From NCBI RefSeq assembly GCF_000802305.1, contig NZ_JTDK01000010.1:186001-250000 (forward strand): DNA of 64,000 nt, written 5' to 3'. The notes under the pieces are model-generated. The model saw only the letters and a program-made list of their open reading frames with translations. It searched no databases and had not been told where the DNA came from. Shown here piece after piece: positions 37,723-47,512 of this stretch. Position 1 is the stretch's first letter; every line of letters begins with the position of its first letter. This DNA comes from Microbacterium mangrovi. Its GTDB lineage: Bacteria; Actinomycetota; Actinomycetes; Actinomycetales; Microbacteriaceae. The position numbers were made by a program, and so were the translations under genes.

Positions 37723-39348
37723 ATGACCGACGCCCCCGACCTCTCACCACGCTGGCGCATCCACGGCGACCGCTTGATCCACTGCGACGCCCCCGCGCTG
37801 CTGCTCGGCGGGCAGCTGCACAACTCGACGTCATCGAGCATCCAGGGCATCGCGGACGGCTTCCGTCACGCGCGGGATGTCGGCGCGAACACCGTGATCG
37901 CTCCGGTGTGCTGGGATCTCAGTGAGCCGGTCGAAGGCCACCGCGACTTCTCGCTCGTCGGAGAGATGCTCGCGCGGGCCGAGGCACTCGACCTGCGGAT
38001 CGTGCTGCTGTGGTTCGGTGCGTTCAAGAATGCCGCGTCGACGTATGCGCCCCGCTGGGTGCGTGCCGACCCCACTCGCTTCCCACGGGCGCGCGTCGAA
38101 GCCCGTGTCCGGCAGGCTTTCACGTACGACGGCGCCATGCCGAAGCCTGTGCTGAGCGTGTTCTCGCCGGAGCTGCGCGAGGCGGATGCCCGCGCCTTCG
38201 AGTCGCTGCTGGCGTTCGTCGCGGCCCATCCGCTGCGCGACCGCGTCGCGATGGTCCAGGTCGAGAACGAGGTGGGCCTGCTCGCGGACAGTCGTGACCG
38301 ATCGTCGGTCGCCGAGCGCGCATGGTCCGACCCGGTGCCGGCGGCGTTCGTGGAGTTCTTGCACGCGACGGCATCCGGATCCGTCGCAGGACGCCTGTGG
38401 CGGGATGCCGGGTCGCCGGCAGCCGGCACGTGGTCGGAGATGCTCGGCGAGGGGTGGGAGGCGGAGGAGGTCTTCATGGCTTGGGCGTTCGCGTCGTACG
38501 CCGAGGCCCTCGCCCGTCGCGGCGCCGCTGTCTGGCCGGTCCCGATGTACGCGAATGCCTGGCTGGGCCCGCAGCCGGGGCAAGAACGCGCGGGCCAGTA
38601 TCCGAGCGGTGGTCCGGGCACCCGCGTGCGGGACGTCTGGCGCGCGACGGCGCCGAGCCTGCAGATGATCAGCCCGGATATCTACATCGACGATGCGGCA
38701 TCCGTCCTCGGGACGTACGCGTTCCCCGACAATCCGCTCTTCGTCCCGGAGTGCCGCCCGCGTGCCGGCGACCTCGTGCTCACGCTCGCCCGTGGGGCGC
38801 TCGGTTGGTCGGCGTTCGGGATCGACGATCTCCGCACAGGCAGTCAGGTCTCGCGGCTGCTCGAGCAGCTCACGCAGATCGGCAAGATCGTGACCACTTC
38901 ACAGGCCGAGGGGCGCATCGCAGCGGTCGTCCTCGAACCGGGTGTGGAGTCCGCCGAGATCGAGCTCGGCGGCGTGCGCCTGGTTGCACGCGGCACACGG
39001 GAACTCTTCGCGCGGATGCTGCTCGATGCGGGCGTCGCGCATCTTCCGCCCGCCCCCGACCTGCCCGACGAAACCGTGGACGGTGCCCGCATACGCGCCC
39101 CGCACGACACGCGTCCGTTCGCGCTCGTCATCTCCGGACCGGATGACACGTTCCTGATCGTCGGCGAGGGCCTCACCCTCGACTTCTTCGACGACGCCGG
39201 CTCTGTCGAGATCGACGCGGTCGTCGAGGGGAGTTTCGCCGGGGGAACGTGGATGCCGGGCCGTGCGCTGAACGGCGACGAACGCCTCGAGCTGCTGCCG
39301 ACGGATCGAGTCGGCGCGGTGCGGATCCGCCTCCTGCGTTTCGGGTAA
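37723..39348 (+). CDS. GH35-like beta-galactosidase with DUF5597-type C-terminus
   Basis: A 541-residue glycoside hydrolase without a signal peptide, so probably cytoplasmic. The N-terminal TIM barrel shows the GH35 acid/base motif QVENEVG with Glu183, and a likely nucleophile Glu343 in LFVPECRP. PVCWDLSEPVEGHRDFS matches the early barrel strands. The C-terminal 150 residues form a beta domain as in DUF5597 proteins. It lies directly behind the beta-alpha fusion and probably removes a terminal galactosyl-type residue from the same imported substrate. Confidence 0.75.
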   Translation: MTDAPDLSPRWRIHGDRLIHCDAPALLLGGQLHNSTSSSIQGIADGFRHARDVGANTVIAPVCWDLSEPVEGHRDFSLVGEMLARAEALDLRIVLLWFGAFKNAASTYAPRWVRADPTRFPRARVEARVRQAFTYDGAMPKPVLSVFSPELREADARAFESLLAFVAAHPLRDRVAMVQVENEVGLLADSRDRSSVAERAWSDPVPAAFVEFLHATASGSVAGRLWRDAGSPAAGTWSEMLGEGWEAEEVFMAWAFASYAEALARRGAAVWPVPMYANAWLGPQPGQERAGQYPSGGPGTRVRDVWRATAPSLQMISPDIYIDDAASVLGTYAFPDNPLFVPECRPRAGDLVLTLARGALGWSAFGIDDLRTGSQVSRLLEQLTQIGKIVTTSQAEGRIAAVVLEPGVESAEIELGGVRLVARGTRELFARMLLDAGVAHLPPAPDLPDETVDGARIRAPHDTRPFALVISGPDDTFLIVGEGLTLDFFDDAGSVEIDAVVEGSFAGGTWMPGRALNGDERLELLPTDRVGAVRIRLLRFG

Positions 39349-39373
39349 CCAGTGCCTCCCCCCGAGCAGCTCC

Positions 39374-39395
39374 TCCTCGAGTGCGTCTTCGAGGA
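39374..39395. terminator. Weak hairpin between convergent GH35-like and LysR genes
   Basis: TCCTCGA and TCGAGGA form a 7-bp stem with an 8-nt loop. It is the only stem visible in the 112 bp between the two converging genes. Confidence 0.3.
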
Positions 39396-39460
39396 ATGTG
39401 AAGCCGCTACAGTTCTGCTGCCATCGCATCCGGCGACGGTCACCATCGAGTCGCCGGACG

Positions 39461-40396
39461 TTACGCGTGGGCGCCGGATTCCACGATCCGGCCGGCTTCG
39501 GCGAACAGCGCCCGCATCCACTGGTGCTCGGGGTCGTTGCCGTGCACCGGATGCCACCACAGTGCGTTGACGATGGGCGTCGGGGTGAACGGAAGCTGCA
39601 CGGACCGAACCGCGGCGGCCCGCTCGGCGAGCGGCAGCAGCGACGAGTGGATGATGCCCACCCGCGACGTGCCCGCGATGAAGTGCGGGATCGCGAGGAA
39701 GCTCTCCACGACGACCTCGACGTCGGGTTCGATCCCGAGCTGCTGCACCTGACGCTCCGCCGAGGTGAACGCGGAGCGGCTCTGGTAATTCATCACCCAC
39801 GGCAGGTGCGACATCTGGTCGCGGGACAGCGCGTCGCCCACCTCGTCGTTGGACGTGGCCACGATCGCGACCCATTCGTCCTGCCAGACGTCCACGAACG
39901 GCAGGTCCGTGAGGAAGCCGTGCGGGATGACCATGCCGTCGACCGCGCGGAGCCGGTTCGCCGCATCCTCCACGACGGCGGGATTGTGCAGCATGAACCG
40001 GAAGTGCACGCCCGGCGCACGCTCGGCGGCGAGTTCGGACACGACCCGGCCGATGGTGGTGAATCCGTAGTCGGAGCCGTAGATCGAGAACTCGCGGACG
40101 GACTCCGCCGGGTCCCACTCCGCCTGGCTCTCGAACACGCGCCGGGCCGCCTCGAGGGCGGTCGTGGTGTGGTCGGCGAGCCGCAGCGCGAGCGGCGTCA
40201 GCTCGTACGTGTTTCCCCGGCGGGCGAGGATCGGATCGCCGAAGTGCGTGCGCAGGCGCGCGAGGGCTGCGCTCAGTGCGGGCTGACTCAGATGGAGGCG
40301 TTCGGCGGCCCGGGTCACGCTCCGCTCCGTGAGCAGCGCATTGAGGGAGACGAGCAGATTCAGGTCGAGACGGGACAGCAGCAGATGATCGGCCAC
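39461..40396 (-). CDS. LysR-family regulator 1
   Basis: A 311-residue LysR-type regulator. The winged helix at about residues 9-66 contains LLTERSVTRAAERLHLSQPALSAALARLR. The rest is a substrate-binding-like effector domain (SIYGSDYGFTTIGRVV, SHLPWVMNYQSRSAFTSAE). The start is GTG at 40396. It is divergent from the ABC importer operon across 242 bp with several dyads, so it most likely controls Module III in response to a substrate-derived ligand. It also converges on Module II. Confidence 0.88.
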   Translation of the reverse strand: MADHLLLSRLDLNLLVSLNALLTERSVTRAAERLHLSQPALSAALARLRTHFGDPILARRGNTYELTPLALRLADHTTTALEAARRVFESQAEWDPAESVREFSIYGSDYGFTTIGRVVSELAAERAPGVHFRFMLHNPAVVEDAANRLRAVDGMVIPHGFLTDLPFVDVWQDEWVAIVATSNDEVGDALSRDQMSHLPWVMNYQSRSAFTSAERQVQQLGIEPDVEVVVESFLAIPHFIAGTSRVGIIHSSLLPLAERAAAVRSVQLPFTPTPIVNALWWHPVHGNDPEHQWMRALFAEAGRIVESGAHA

Positions 40397-40484
40397 TTCA
40401 GCGTGATCCTTCGGGTGGGGGCGGCTGGTGGAGTCACTCTATCAGCCGCGGTGATGCGGGCTATCGTCGAGCCGCCGATGAAAA

Positions 40485-40502
40485 AGCCTGGTCAACTAGG
40501 CT
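40485..40502. promoter_or_regulatory. Putative LysR site, AGCCT-N8-AGGCT
   Basis: A perfect 5-bp inverted repeat with an 8-bp centre sits in the LysR/ABC intergenic region, about 90 bp upstream of the LysR start. The form fits a LysR recognition site. GGTCAACTA at 40490 also has an inverted partner, TAGTTGACC, at 40574. Confidence 0.4.
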
Positions 40503-40522
40503 ATTGGGACCCTCGACAGTGG

Positions 40523-40557
40523 TTATGTCTGATATCGAGAAGACTTATGTGTGTTTT
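40523..40557. promoter_or_regulatory. Direct repeats TTATGT(C/G)TG before the ABC operon
   Basis: TTATGTCTG at 40523 and TTATGTGTG at 40545 are 22 bp apart. The second continues into GTTTT and matches the AT-rich element before the beta-alpha fusion at 13 of 16 positions. GTCT-N10-AGAC at 40527-40544 overlaps both. Confidence 0.4.
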
Positions 40558-40638
40558 CGGCCCATGGGTGCGATAGTTGACCCACAGCACGGTCGCTCAA
40601 CGAACGAGTCACCGACAACGAAGTCAGAAGGGCTGGAC

Positions 40639-41931
40639 ATGACACAGCATCTCCGTACGCGGATGCGGATCGGCATGCTCGCCGCCCCGCTCGTCGCGGG
40701 TTCCCTCATCCTCGCCGGCTGCTCGGGCGGCAGCAGCGCGGCCGGCGGCAAGGAGCCGCAGACCATCTCGTACGCGTTCGGCGCGACCAACGACCAGGAC
40801 AAGGCCGCCTACACGAGCCTCGCCCAGGGGTACGAGAAGACGCACAAGGGCGTGACCATCACCACGCAGAACCTGCCGGGCCAGAACTACGGCAGTGCGC
40901 TCGCGACGCGGGTGCAGGGCGGCAACGCCCCCGACACGTTCAACGCCGAGGGCGGCATCGGACAACCCCACTCGATCATCCCGTGGGCCAAGGCCGGACT
41001 CCTCCTGCCGCTCAGCAGCGACATCGAGAAGCAGCTGCCGGCGTCGCAGAAGGACCTGTGGGTCTACAACGGCAAGGCGTATGGCGTGCCGCTGGGCAGC
41101 CAGGCGAACGGCGTCATCTACAACGACGAACTGGCCAAGTCCGTCGGCGTGAACATCGACGCGTCCACGAGCCTTGACGACATCATCGCGCAGTGCGGTG
41201 CGGCGCGGGCGAAGGGCAAGTCGATCTACGGCCTGGCGGGCGCGGCGCCGCCCAACACCGCGTTCCTCGCGGTCGGCCTCGCGACCTCGACGGTGTACGG
41301 TCCCGACAAGGACTGGAACCAGAAGCGCGCCGCCGGCAAGGTCACCTTCGCGGGAACGCAGGGATGGCATGACGCGCTCGCCGCCATCAAGAAGATGTTC
41401 GACGCGAAGTGCTTCCAGGACGGGGCGGAGAGCGCCGGCTTCGACGCCCTCACCAACGGGGCGTCCCAGGGCAAGATCCTCGGATTCTTCGCCCCGAGCG
41501 GCGCGGCCAAGCAGATCATGGATGCCGCCGGCGGTCACGTGAAGCTGGTCATCCAGCCCATCGCGGCACCCGCGGGAACCAAGACGTATCTCTCGCTCTC
41601 GGCCGACCAGTCCGTCGCGGCCAGTGCGAAGACGAAGAGCCCCAAGCTCGCCACCGACTTCCTCCGGTACATCCTGTCGGGCGAGGGGCAGCAGGCGTAC
41701 TCGGCCTTGATCGGCACCATCCCCATCAACACTTCCGCCTCGACGAAGCTGCTTCCGCAGTACGCCCCGGTCAAGGACCTCATCACCAACGACGACGTCC
41801 GCGGCTACCCGCCCACCTCGTGGTCGAACGCGAAGGTCTACGCCGACCTCGGCAGCGGCGTGCAGGGCATCCTGACCGGTCAGATGACCGTCGACCAGGT
41901 GCTCAAGCAGATGGACGCCGACTGGGGTTGA
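40639..41931 (+). CDS. ABC importer solute-binding lipoprotein (CUT1 family)
   Basis: A 430-residue extracellular binding protein for a sugar or oligosaccharide. The lipoprotein signal MTQHLRTRMRIGMLAAPLVAG ends in the lipobox LAGC with Cys28, followed by a Ser/Gly-rich tether. The mature part has the family-1 solute-binding fold (DKAAYTSLAQGYEKTHKGVTI, GKAYGVPLGSQANGVIYN). AAGGG precedes the ATG. It is the first gene of a long operon; two permeases follow, but no ATPase gene is present, as is common for CUT1 systems that share an MsmK-type ATPase. Confidence 0.9.
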   Translation: MTQHLRTRMRIGMLAAPLVAGSLILAGCSGGSSAAGGKEPQTISYAFGATNDQDKAAYTSLAQGYEKTHKGVTITTQNLPGQNYGSALATRVQGGNAPDTFNAEGGIGQPHSIIPWAKAGLLLPLSSDIEKQLPASQKDLWVYNGKAYGVPLGSQANGVIYNDELAKSVGVNIDASTSLDDIIAQCGAARAKGKSIYGLAGAAPPNTAFLAVGLATSTVYGPDKDWNQKRAAGKVTFAGTQGWHDALAAIKKMFDAKCFQDGAESAGFDALTNGASQGKILGFFAPSGAAKQIMDAAGGHVKLVIQPIAAPAGTKTYLSLSADQSVAASAKTKSPKLATDFLRYILSGEGQQAYSALIGTIPINTSASTKLLPQYAPVKDLITNDDVRGYPPTSWSNAKVYADLGSGVQGILTGQMTVDQVLKQMDADWG

Positions 41932-41993
41932 TCCGGATTCCCGGTGGCCGGTCCTCGTGGCCGGCCACCGGCATGGAAGACAGGAACGAAGCG

Positions 41994-42947
41994 ATGGCAA
42001 CTCAGTTGATGACAGAGACGGAAGCGGTCACGACCGCCGGTTCAGGCAGACGCATCTCCCGCCGCACTCCGCGCACGCGGTCGTACCACGTGCGACTCGG
42101 CTCGCTGTGGTGGGCGCTCCCGGCTCTCGTGCTGATGCTGCTGGTGATCTACGTCTCCACCGTCGCCGGCGGCTTCTTCGCGTTCACGAACTGGACGGGC
42201 ATCGGCAGCTTCGACTTCGTCGGCATCCAGAACTTCGTCAAGATCTTCCAGACGCCCGAGCTGATCGGGTCGCTGTGGAACACGCTGTTCCTCGCGTTCG
42301 GCTTCGTCGTGTTCACGAACATCTTCGGCTTGCTGTTCGCGCTCGCGCTGAACCGCGGGCTGAAGTCCCGCTACCTGCTGCGCACGCTGGTGTTCCTTCC
42401 GGTCGTGGTCAGCCCGATCGCGGTCGCCTACATCTGGAAGTTCATCTTCGACTACAACGGGCCACTCAACCAGTTCCTGGCCGGGCTCGGGATGCCGAAG
42501 GTCAACTGGCTCGCGAGCCCGACTCTCGCGATCTGGTGCGTGCTGGTGGTGATGGTCTGGCAGAACATCGGCTTCGTCATGGTGATCTACCTCGCTGGGC
42601 TCGCGACCGTGCCGGTCGAGCTGGAAGAGGCGGGTGCCCTCGACGGGGCCGGGGCCTTCCGGCGGTTCCGGTACGTCGTGCTCCCGATGATCCGCCCCTC
42701 CGTCGTGATCGCGACGACCCTGACCCTCGTCCAGGGGCTGCGGGTGTTCGACCAGGTCATGGCACTCACCGGCGGTGGGCCGGCCGGTGCCACCCAGACC
42801 CTGGCCCTGGAGGTCTACGAACAGGCCTTCACCTACCAGCAGTTCGGCTTCGGCGCCGCCCTCGCGCTGGTGCTGAGCCTGCTGATCCTCTTCTTCTCCG
42901 TCGTCCAGCAGTGGGCGACCCGCGAACGCTCCGCCGTGGAGGTGTGA
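41994..42947 (+). CDS. ABC sugar importer permease (MalF-type)
   Basis: A 317-residue inner-membrane permease with six membrane segments starting at about residue 40. The EAA loop that contacts the ATPase is LEEAGALDGAGAFRRFRYVVLPMIRP. The preceding cytoplasmic N-terminus is basic (RRISRRTPRTRS). The ATG at 41994 follows AGGAACGAAG; an upstream in-frame ATG at 41973 is less well supported. The second permease starts 3 bp after its stop. Confidence 0.92.
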   Translation: MATQLMTETEAVTTAGSGRRISRRTPRTRSYHVRLGSLWWALPALVLMLLVIYVSTVAGGFFAFTNWTGIGSFDFVGIQNFVKIFQTPELIGSLWNTLFLAFGFVVFTNIFGLLFALALNRGLKSRYLLRTLVFLPVVVSPIAVAYIWKFIFDYNGPLNQFLAGLGMPKVNWLASPTLAIWCVLVVMVWQNIGFVMVIYLAGLATVPVELEEAGALDGAGAFRRFRYVVLPMIRPSVVIATTLTLVQGLRVFDQVMALTGGGPAGATQTLALEVYEQAFTYQQFGFGAALALVLSLLILFFSVVQQWATRERSAVEV

Positions 42948-42950
42948 CCC

Positions 42951-43793
42951 GTGTTCCGCTACACCAAGAAGACGCTGACCGTCGAGATCATCACGATCAT
43001 CGCCACGGTGATCCTGCTGCTTCCGTTCTGGATCCTGCTGATGGGCTCGTTCAAGACGCTGCCCGACATCCTGAACACGGCGGCGGTGGCCCCGCCGACC
43101 CATCCGACGATCGACAACTTCGTGCAGCTGCTCTCGCCGGCATCCGACTCCTCGGGCAACATCTGGGCGGGTCTGCTGTGGAGCGCGGTGATCACGGCGG
43201 GCAGCATCCTGCTGCTGGTCGTCCTCGGCTCGCTCGCCGCGTACGCGATCGCCCGGTCGACCAGCCGATGGAGCCGCCGCGCGTTCTACCTCTTCCTCGT
43301 GGCGATCATCCTGCCCACGCAGCTGGGCACCCTGCCCCTGTACATCGGCGCGCGCGACGTGGGGCTGGTCGGCAACCCGTGGGGCATGATCCTCATCTAC
43401 ACGGGGATGCTCCTGCCGCTGTCGGTGTTCCTGTACGCGAACTTCTTCCGCAACCTCGGCCTCGACTACGAGGAGGCCGCCGTCATCGACGGCGCCAACC
43501 GGTACCAGGTGTTCTGGCGGATCGTGTTCCCGCTCATGTCGCCGGCGACCGGCACCGTGGCGATCCTCGCGGGTCTCATCGTCTGGAACGACTTCTTCAC
43601 GTCGCTGATCTTCCTCAACGGCACCGCGTACCAGACGCTGCCGGTCGTGATGTACAGCTACGTCGGCTCGCTGGTGTCGCAGTGGAACCTGATCTTCGCG
43701 GTCGTTATCGTGTCGATGATCCCGATCCTTGCGTTCTATGCCTTCGCGCAGAAGAAGTTCATCCAGGGCTACGCCGGCGGACTCAAGGGCTGA
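42951..43793 (+). CDS. ABC sugar importer permease (MalG-type)
   Basis: A 280-residue permease with six membrane segments. The EAA motif is YEEAAVIDGANRYQVFWRIVFPLMSP, and the C-terminus FAQKKFIQGYAGGLKG is the hallmark of MalG-type subunits. The GTG start lies 3 bp after the first permease. With the binding protein it forms the membrane part of a CUT1 importer whose substrate is presumably the glycoside processed by the downstream enzymes. Confidence 0.92.
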   Translation: MFRYTKKTLTVEIITIIATVILLLPFWILLMGSFKTLPDILNTAAVAPPTHPTIDNFVQLLSPASDSSGNIWAGLLWSAVITAGSILLLVVLGSLAAYAIARSTSRWSRRAFYLFLVAIILPTQLGTLPLYIGARDVGLVGNPWGMILIYTGMLLPLSVFLYANFFRNLGLDYEEAAVIDGANRYQVFWRIVFPLMSPATGTVAILAGLIVWNDFFTSLIFLNGTAYQTLPVVMYSYVGSLVSQWNLIFAVVIVSMIPILAFYAFAQKKFIQGYAGGLKG

Positions 43794-43799
43794 TCCGGG

Positions 43800-45314
43800 A
43801 TGACCGTCTCCGCCCGCACCGCCGCCGACCTCGGCGACGGTCGATTCCGCAACCCCGTCCTGCCCGGCGACCGGCCCGATCCGAGCGTGCTGCGCGTCGG
43901 CGACGAGTACTTCCTGACGTATTCGTCGTTCGACGCGGCACCCGGTCTTCCGATCTGGCGCTCACCCGATCTCGTGAACTGGACGTTCGTGACGTGCGCT
44001 CTCGCGAAGCCGTTGAGCACCGTCTTCGCGCCCGATTTCGTCGAGCACGACGGCCGGTACTACATCTACATCCCGTTCATCCCCAGTGCCTGGTCGGACG
44101 CGATCGACTCGCCGCAGGTGTGGGTCATCCACGCGGATGCCCCCGAGGGTCCGTGGAGCGAACCCGTCTCCACGGGAGTGTCCGGGGCGATCGACCCCGG
44201 CCACATCGTCGGCGAGGACGGCGAGCGCTACCTGTTCGTCAGCGGCATCCGACGCTGCCGGCTGGATGCCGCGGGGCTGCGGGCGGTCACCGAACTCGAG
44301 CCCGCCTACGACGGCTGGTGCTACCCGGACGAATGGGTCACCGAGGCCTACGCGCTGGAAGGCCCGAAGCTCTTCCGCCGCGGCGACTGGTTCTATCTCG
44401 TCAGCGCGGTCGGCGGCACCGGAGGCCCCGCGACGGGGCACATGGTGATCGTCGCCCGGTCGCGGTCGGTGCTCGGACCGTGGGAGAACGCCCCGGCCAA
44501 CCCGATCGCGCGCACCTGGACGGCCGACGAGACGTGGTGGTCCCGTGGGCACGCGACGATTCTGCCGGGGCCCGGCGACGAGTGGCACATGGTGTCGCAC
44601 GGATACGAGAACGGATACCGCACCCTGGGCCGTCAGGCGCTCCTGGAGCCGATCGAGTGGACTGAGGACGGCTGGCCGATCGCTCCCGCACGCGATGTCG
44701 GTGCGGTCCAGGCGAAGCCGGGGCCGCGCACCGCTCCGGTCGCCGTGCCGGCGCCGTCCGACGACTTCACCGAGCCCGCCTGGGGTGAGCGCTGGGTGTT
44801 CGACAACCCGGGTCGTGACGAGGCCGCACGCGCGAGCTTCGCGGAGGGCCTGGCCCTGCGCGGCAAGGGAACCGGGCCGGCCGACTCGTCACCGCTGACG
44901 ACGTGGTCGATGGACCGCGCGTATGAGGTGGAGGTCGAACTGGAGGTCGACGGCGCCGCCCAGGGCGGCCTGCTGCTGTACTTCAACGACCGGCTGTTCT
45001 ACGGGATGGGCTGGGACGGTGCGGAGATGCACAGCTATGCGGGCGGCATCCGCACGCACTGGCGTGAGCCGTCGCAACCGGGCAGCAGCATTCACCTGCG
45101 TCTGCGCAACGACCATCACATCGTCACGGGCTGGCATCGCGCCCCCGGAGCCGAGTGGGTCCGGCACGGCGTCCGCTACGACACCTCCGGGGCTCACTCC
45201 GCGACGATCAACGACCTGAAGAGCCTGCGGCCGGCACTGTTCGCGGCCGGCGACGGTGGCGTCGTGTTCCGAAGGTTCCGGTACCGCGCGCTGCCCACGG
45301 AGACGGTCGCATGA
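43800..45314 (+). CDS. Glycoside hydrolase family 43 protein
   Basis: A 504-residue enzyme with a five-bladed propeller of GH43 type and a C-terminal jelly-roll domain. Candidate catalytic residues are Asp27 (RPDPSVLRVGDEYFLTYSS), Asp132 (AIDPGHIV) and Glu187 (LEGPKLFRR). The C-terminal domain (from about 330, DDFTEPAWGERWVF, MGWDGAEMHSY) resembles DUF1349. No signal peptide is seen, so it acts inside the cell on imported arabinosides or xylosides. Its stop overlaps the GH3 start (ATGA). Confidence 0.85.
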   Translation: MTVSARTAADLGDGRFRNPVLPGDRPDPSVLRVGDEYFLTYSSFDAAPGLPIWRSPDLVNWTFVTCALAKPLSTVFAPDFVEHDGRYYIYIPFIPSAWSDAIDSPQVWVIHADAPEGPWSEPVSTGVSGAIDPGHIVGEDGERYLFVSGIRRCRLDAAGLRAVTELEPAYDGWCYPDEWVTEAYALEGPKLFRRGDWFYLVSAVGGTGGPATGHMVIVARSRSVLGPWENAPANPIARTWTADETWWSRGHATILPGPGDEWHMVSHGYENGYRTLGRQALLEPIEWTEDGWPIAPARDVGAVQAKPGPRTAPVAVPAPSDDFTEPAWGERWVFDNPGRDEAARASFAEGLALRGKGTGPADSSPLTTWSMDRAYEVEVELEVDGAAQGGLLLYFNDRLFYGMGWDGAEMHSYAGGIRTHWREPSQPGSSIHLRLRNDHHIVTGWHRAPGAEWVRHGVRYDTSGAHSATINDLKSLRPALFAAGDGGVVFRRFRYRALPTETVA

Positions 45315-47512
45315 GCATCGACATCGAAGAACTCCTCGGCCGGATGACGTGGCCCCAGAAGCTGCTGCAGCTGCAGATCGTGTGGCGGCAGGATGCCGCG
45401 GAGCGCGACGCCCTCGTGCGCCGCGGACTCGGCTCCACTTTCTGGCCGCCGAGCGCGGCGGAGGCGGATGCGCTGCAACGGATCGCCGTGGAGGAGACCG
45501 AGCTCGGCATCCCGCTGCTCATCGGGCTGGATGTCGTGCACGGGCAGTTCACGATCTTTCCGACCCCGCTCGCCCAGGCGGCGAGCTTCGACCCGCAGAC
45601 CGCCGTCGACGATGCGCGCGTCTCGGCGATCGAGGCCCGCTCGCACGGCGTGAACTGGACGTTCTCGCCGATGGTGGACGTCACCCGCGACCCGCGGTGG
45701 GGGCGCGTCGTCGAAGGATTCGGCGAAGACGTGCACCTGTCGTCCGTGTTCACTGCGGCGAAGGTGCGGGGGTACCAGGGCGACGGTCCTGCCGCGGGCG
45801 ACAGCGTCGCCGCCTGCCTGAAGCATTTCGTCGCGTACGGTGCGGCGGAGGCGGGGCGGGACTACAACACCGCCGATGTCTCGGATCGGCGGCTGCGCGA
45901 GACATACCTGGAGACCTTCCGCATCGGCGTCGAGGCCGGCGCCGTCACCGTGATGGCATCCTTCAACTCGCTGAACGGGCACCCCATGCACGGCAACCAT
46001 GCGCTGCTGACCGGTGTGCTCAAGCGGGAGTGGGGATTCGACGGGGTCGTGGTGGGGGATGCCGACGGCGTCGCCCAGCTGGTCGATCACGGAGTCGCGC
46101 CGGATGAGCGGGCGGCGGTCGCGCTGGCCCTGGAATCCGGAATCGACATCGTGATGGGCGGAACGCTCCTCGTCGACGGGGCCGGCATCCCGCTGCTCAC
46201 CCCCGCCGACGTCTCACCCGAACGCATCGACGACGCGGTGCGACGCGTGCTGCGCCTCAAGGATCGCCTGGGACTGTTCGCCGCCCCGTCCGCCGATCCC
46301 GCATCCGCTGTGGGGACGACGCCCGCGCACCGCGAACTCGCCCGGCGCGCGGCGGAGCGCTGCCCCGTGCTGCTGACCAACGGCGGGTCTCTGCCGCTCC
46401 CGGCGACGGGCCGCATCCTCCTCGCCGGGCCGTACGCGCGGAGCCTCGATCACCTCGGCGCCTGGGTGCAGCACTTCGCGACGCCCGCCGACCAGAGCCT
46501 CGCGGAGGCGCTCGCACGCCGGCTGCCGGACGTCGCCTGGGACGTCGCGGACGGACCGGATTTCTTCACCGTCTCCGACGGGCAGATCCGTGACCTCGTC
46601 GCGCGGGCGGACGCCGCCGACCTCGTCGTCCTCGCTCTCGGGGAGCCGAGCCGGCTCTCCGGCGAGGCGGCATCCCGCGCGGACATCACGCTGCCCGATG
46701 CGCAGCGTCGCGTCATCCACGCGCTCGCCGACGCCGGCGCACGCGTCGTCGTCGTGCTGGCCACCGGGCGCCCCCTCGTCGTCGAGGACTGGGTCGACCG
46801 CGTCGACGCCGTGCTGTGCACGTGGCACCTCGGCGTCGAGGGTCCCGCCGCCATCGCCGCGACGCTTTCCGGCGCAGTGAATCCGGGCGGCCGGGTGCCG
46901 ATGACCTTCCCGCGAGCGGTCGGACAGGTGCCGATCCATCACGATCACGAACGGACCGGACGTCCGCCGCGGACCGGCGGCGGACTGGTCGGATCGCCCG
47001 CGTCGTTCGTCGACCCCGTCACCGGCTTCGCCGGGCCGAACAACACCGACGACCACTACACCTCGAAGTTCCTCGACCTGCCGCTCGGGCCGCGGTTCGA
47101 CTTCGGACACGGGCTCAGCTACACGACGTTCGCCCTCGACGACCTGACCGTCTCAGCTGACGCGATCACGATCGGGGAACTGCGCGAGGGCAGCGCAGAG
47201 GTTGCGGTGACGGTGCGCAACACCGGCGATCGGGCGGGCGATGACGTGCTGATGCTGTTCGTCACCGACGAGGTCGCGTCCGTGGCCCAGCCGGTGCGGC
47301 GGCTGCGCGGATTCCGGCGCATCCCGCTGGCGGCGGGCGGGTCCGCCCGGGTCGCGTTCCGGCTCGACGCGACGGACCTCGAGTTCTGGGCGGACGGGTC
47401 ACGGCGCCTCCTCGAGCCCGGAGATTTCACCCTGACGGTGAGCGACGGCACCTCGTCGCTCACCACGCGACTGGAACTGACAGCGTGCGCGCGATCGGAG
47501 GCATCCGCATGA
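45311..47512 (+). CDS. Glycoside hydrolase family 3 beta-glycosidase
   Basis: A 733-residue retaining beta-glycosidase. The GH3 barrel shows LDVVHGQFTIFPTPLAQAASFD, CLKHFVAYGAAEAGRDYNTADVS and the nucleophile Asp250 in GFDGVVVGDADGVAQ. The alpha/beta sandwich domain and a fibronectin-III-like end (DFGHGLSYTTFALDDL, PGDFTLTVSDG) follow. No signal peptide is visible. It likely removes a beta-glucosyl or beta-xylosyl unit from the imported substrate. Both ends overlap the neighbouring genes by 4 bp. Confidence 0.92.
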   Translation: MSIDIEELLGRMTWPQKLLQLQIVWRQDAAERDALVRRGLGSTFWPPSAAEADALQRIAVEETELGIPLLIGLDVVHGQFTIFPTPLAQAASFDPQTAVDDARVSAIEARSHGVNWTFSPMVDVTRDPRWGRVVEGFGEDVHLSSVFTAAKVRGYQGDGPAAGDSVAACLKHFVAYGAAEAGRDYNTADVSDRRLRETYLETFRIGVEAGAVTVMASFNSLNGHPMHGNHALLTGVLKREWGFDGVVVGDADGVAQLVDHGVAPDERAAVALALESGIDIVMGGTLLVDGAGIPLLTPADVSPERIDDAVRRVLRLKDRLGLFAAPSADPASAVGTTPAHRELARRAAERCPVLLTNGGSLPLPATGRILLAGPYARSLDHLGAWVQHFATPADQSLAEALARRLPDVAWDVADGPDFFTVSDGQIRDLVARADAADLVVLALGEPSRLSGEAASRADITLPDAQRRVIHALADAGARVVVVLATGRPLVVEDWVDRVDAVLCTWHLGVEGPAAIAATLSGAVNPGGRVPMTFPRAVGQVPIHHDHERTGRPPRTGGGLVGSPASFVDPVTGFAGPNNTDDHYTSKFLDLPLGPRFDFGHGLSYTTFALDDLTVSADAITIGELREGSAEVAVTVRNTGDRAGDDVLMLFVTDEVASVAQPVRRLRGFRRIPLAAGGSARVAFRLDATDLEFWADGSRRLLEPGDFTLTVSDGTSSLTTRLELTACARSEASA

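Noticed and set aside
40639..43793. Missing ATPase as a sign of a broken ABC system
   Set aside because: CUT1 sugar importers often share one ATPase encoded elsewhere, and both permeases and the binding protein look intact.
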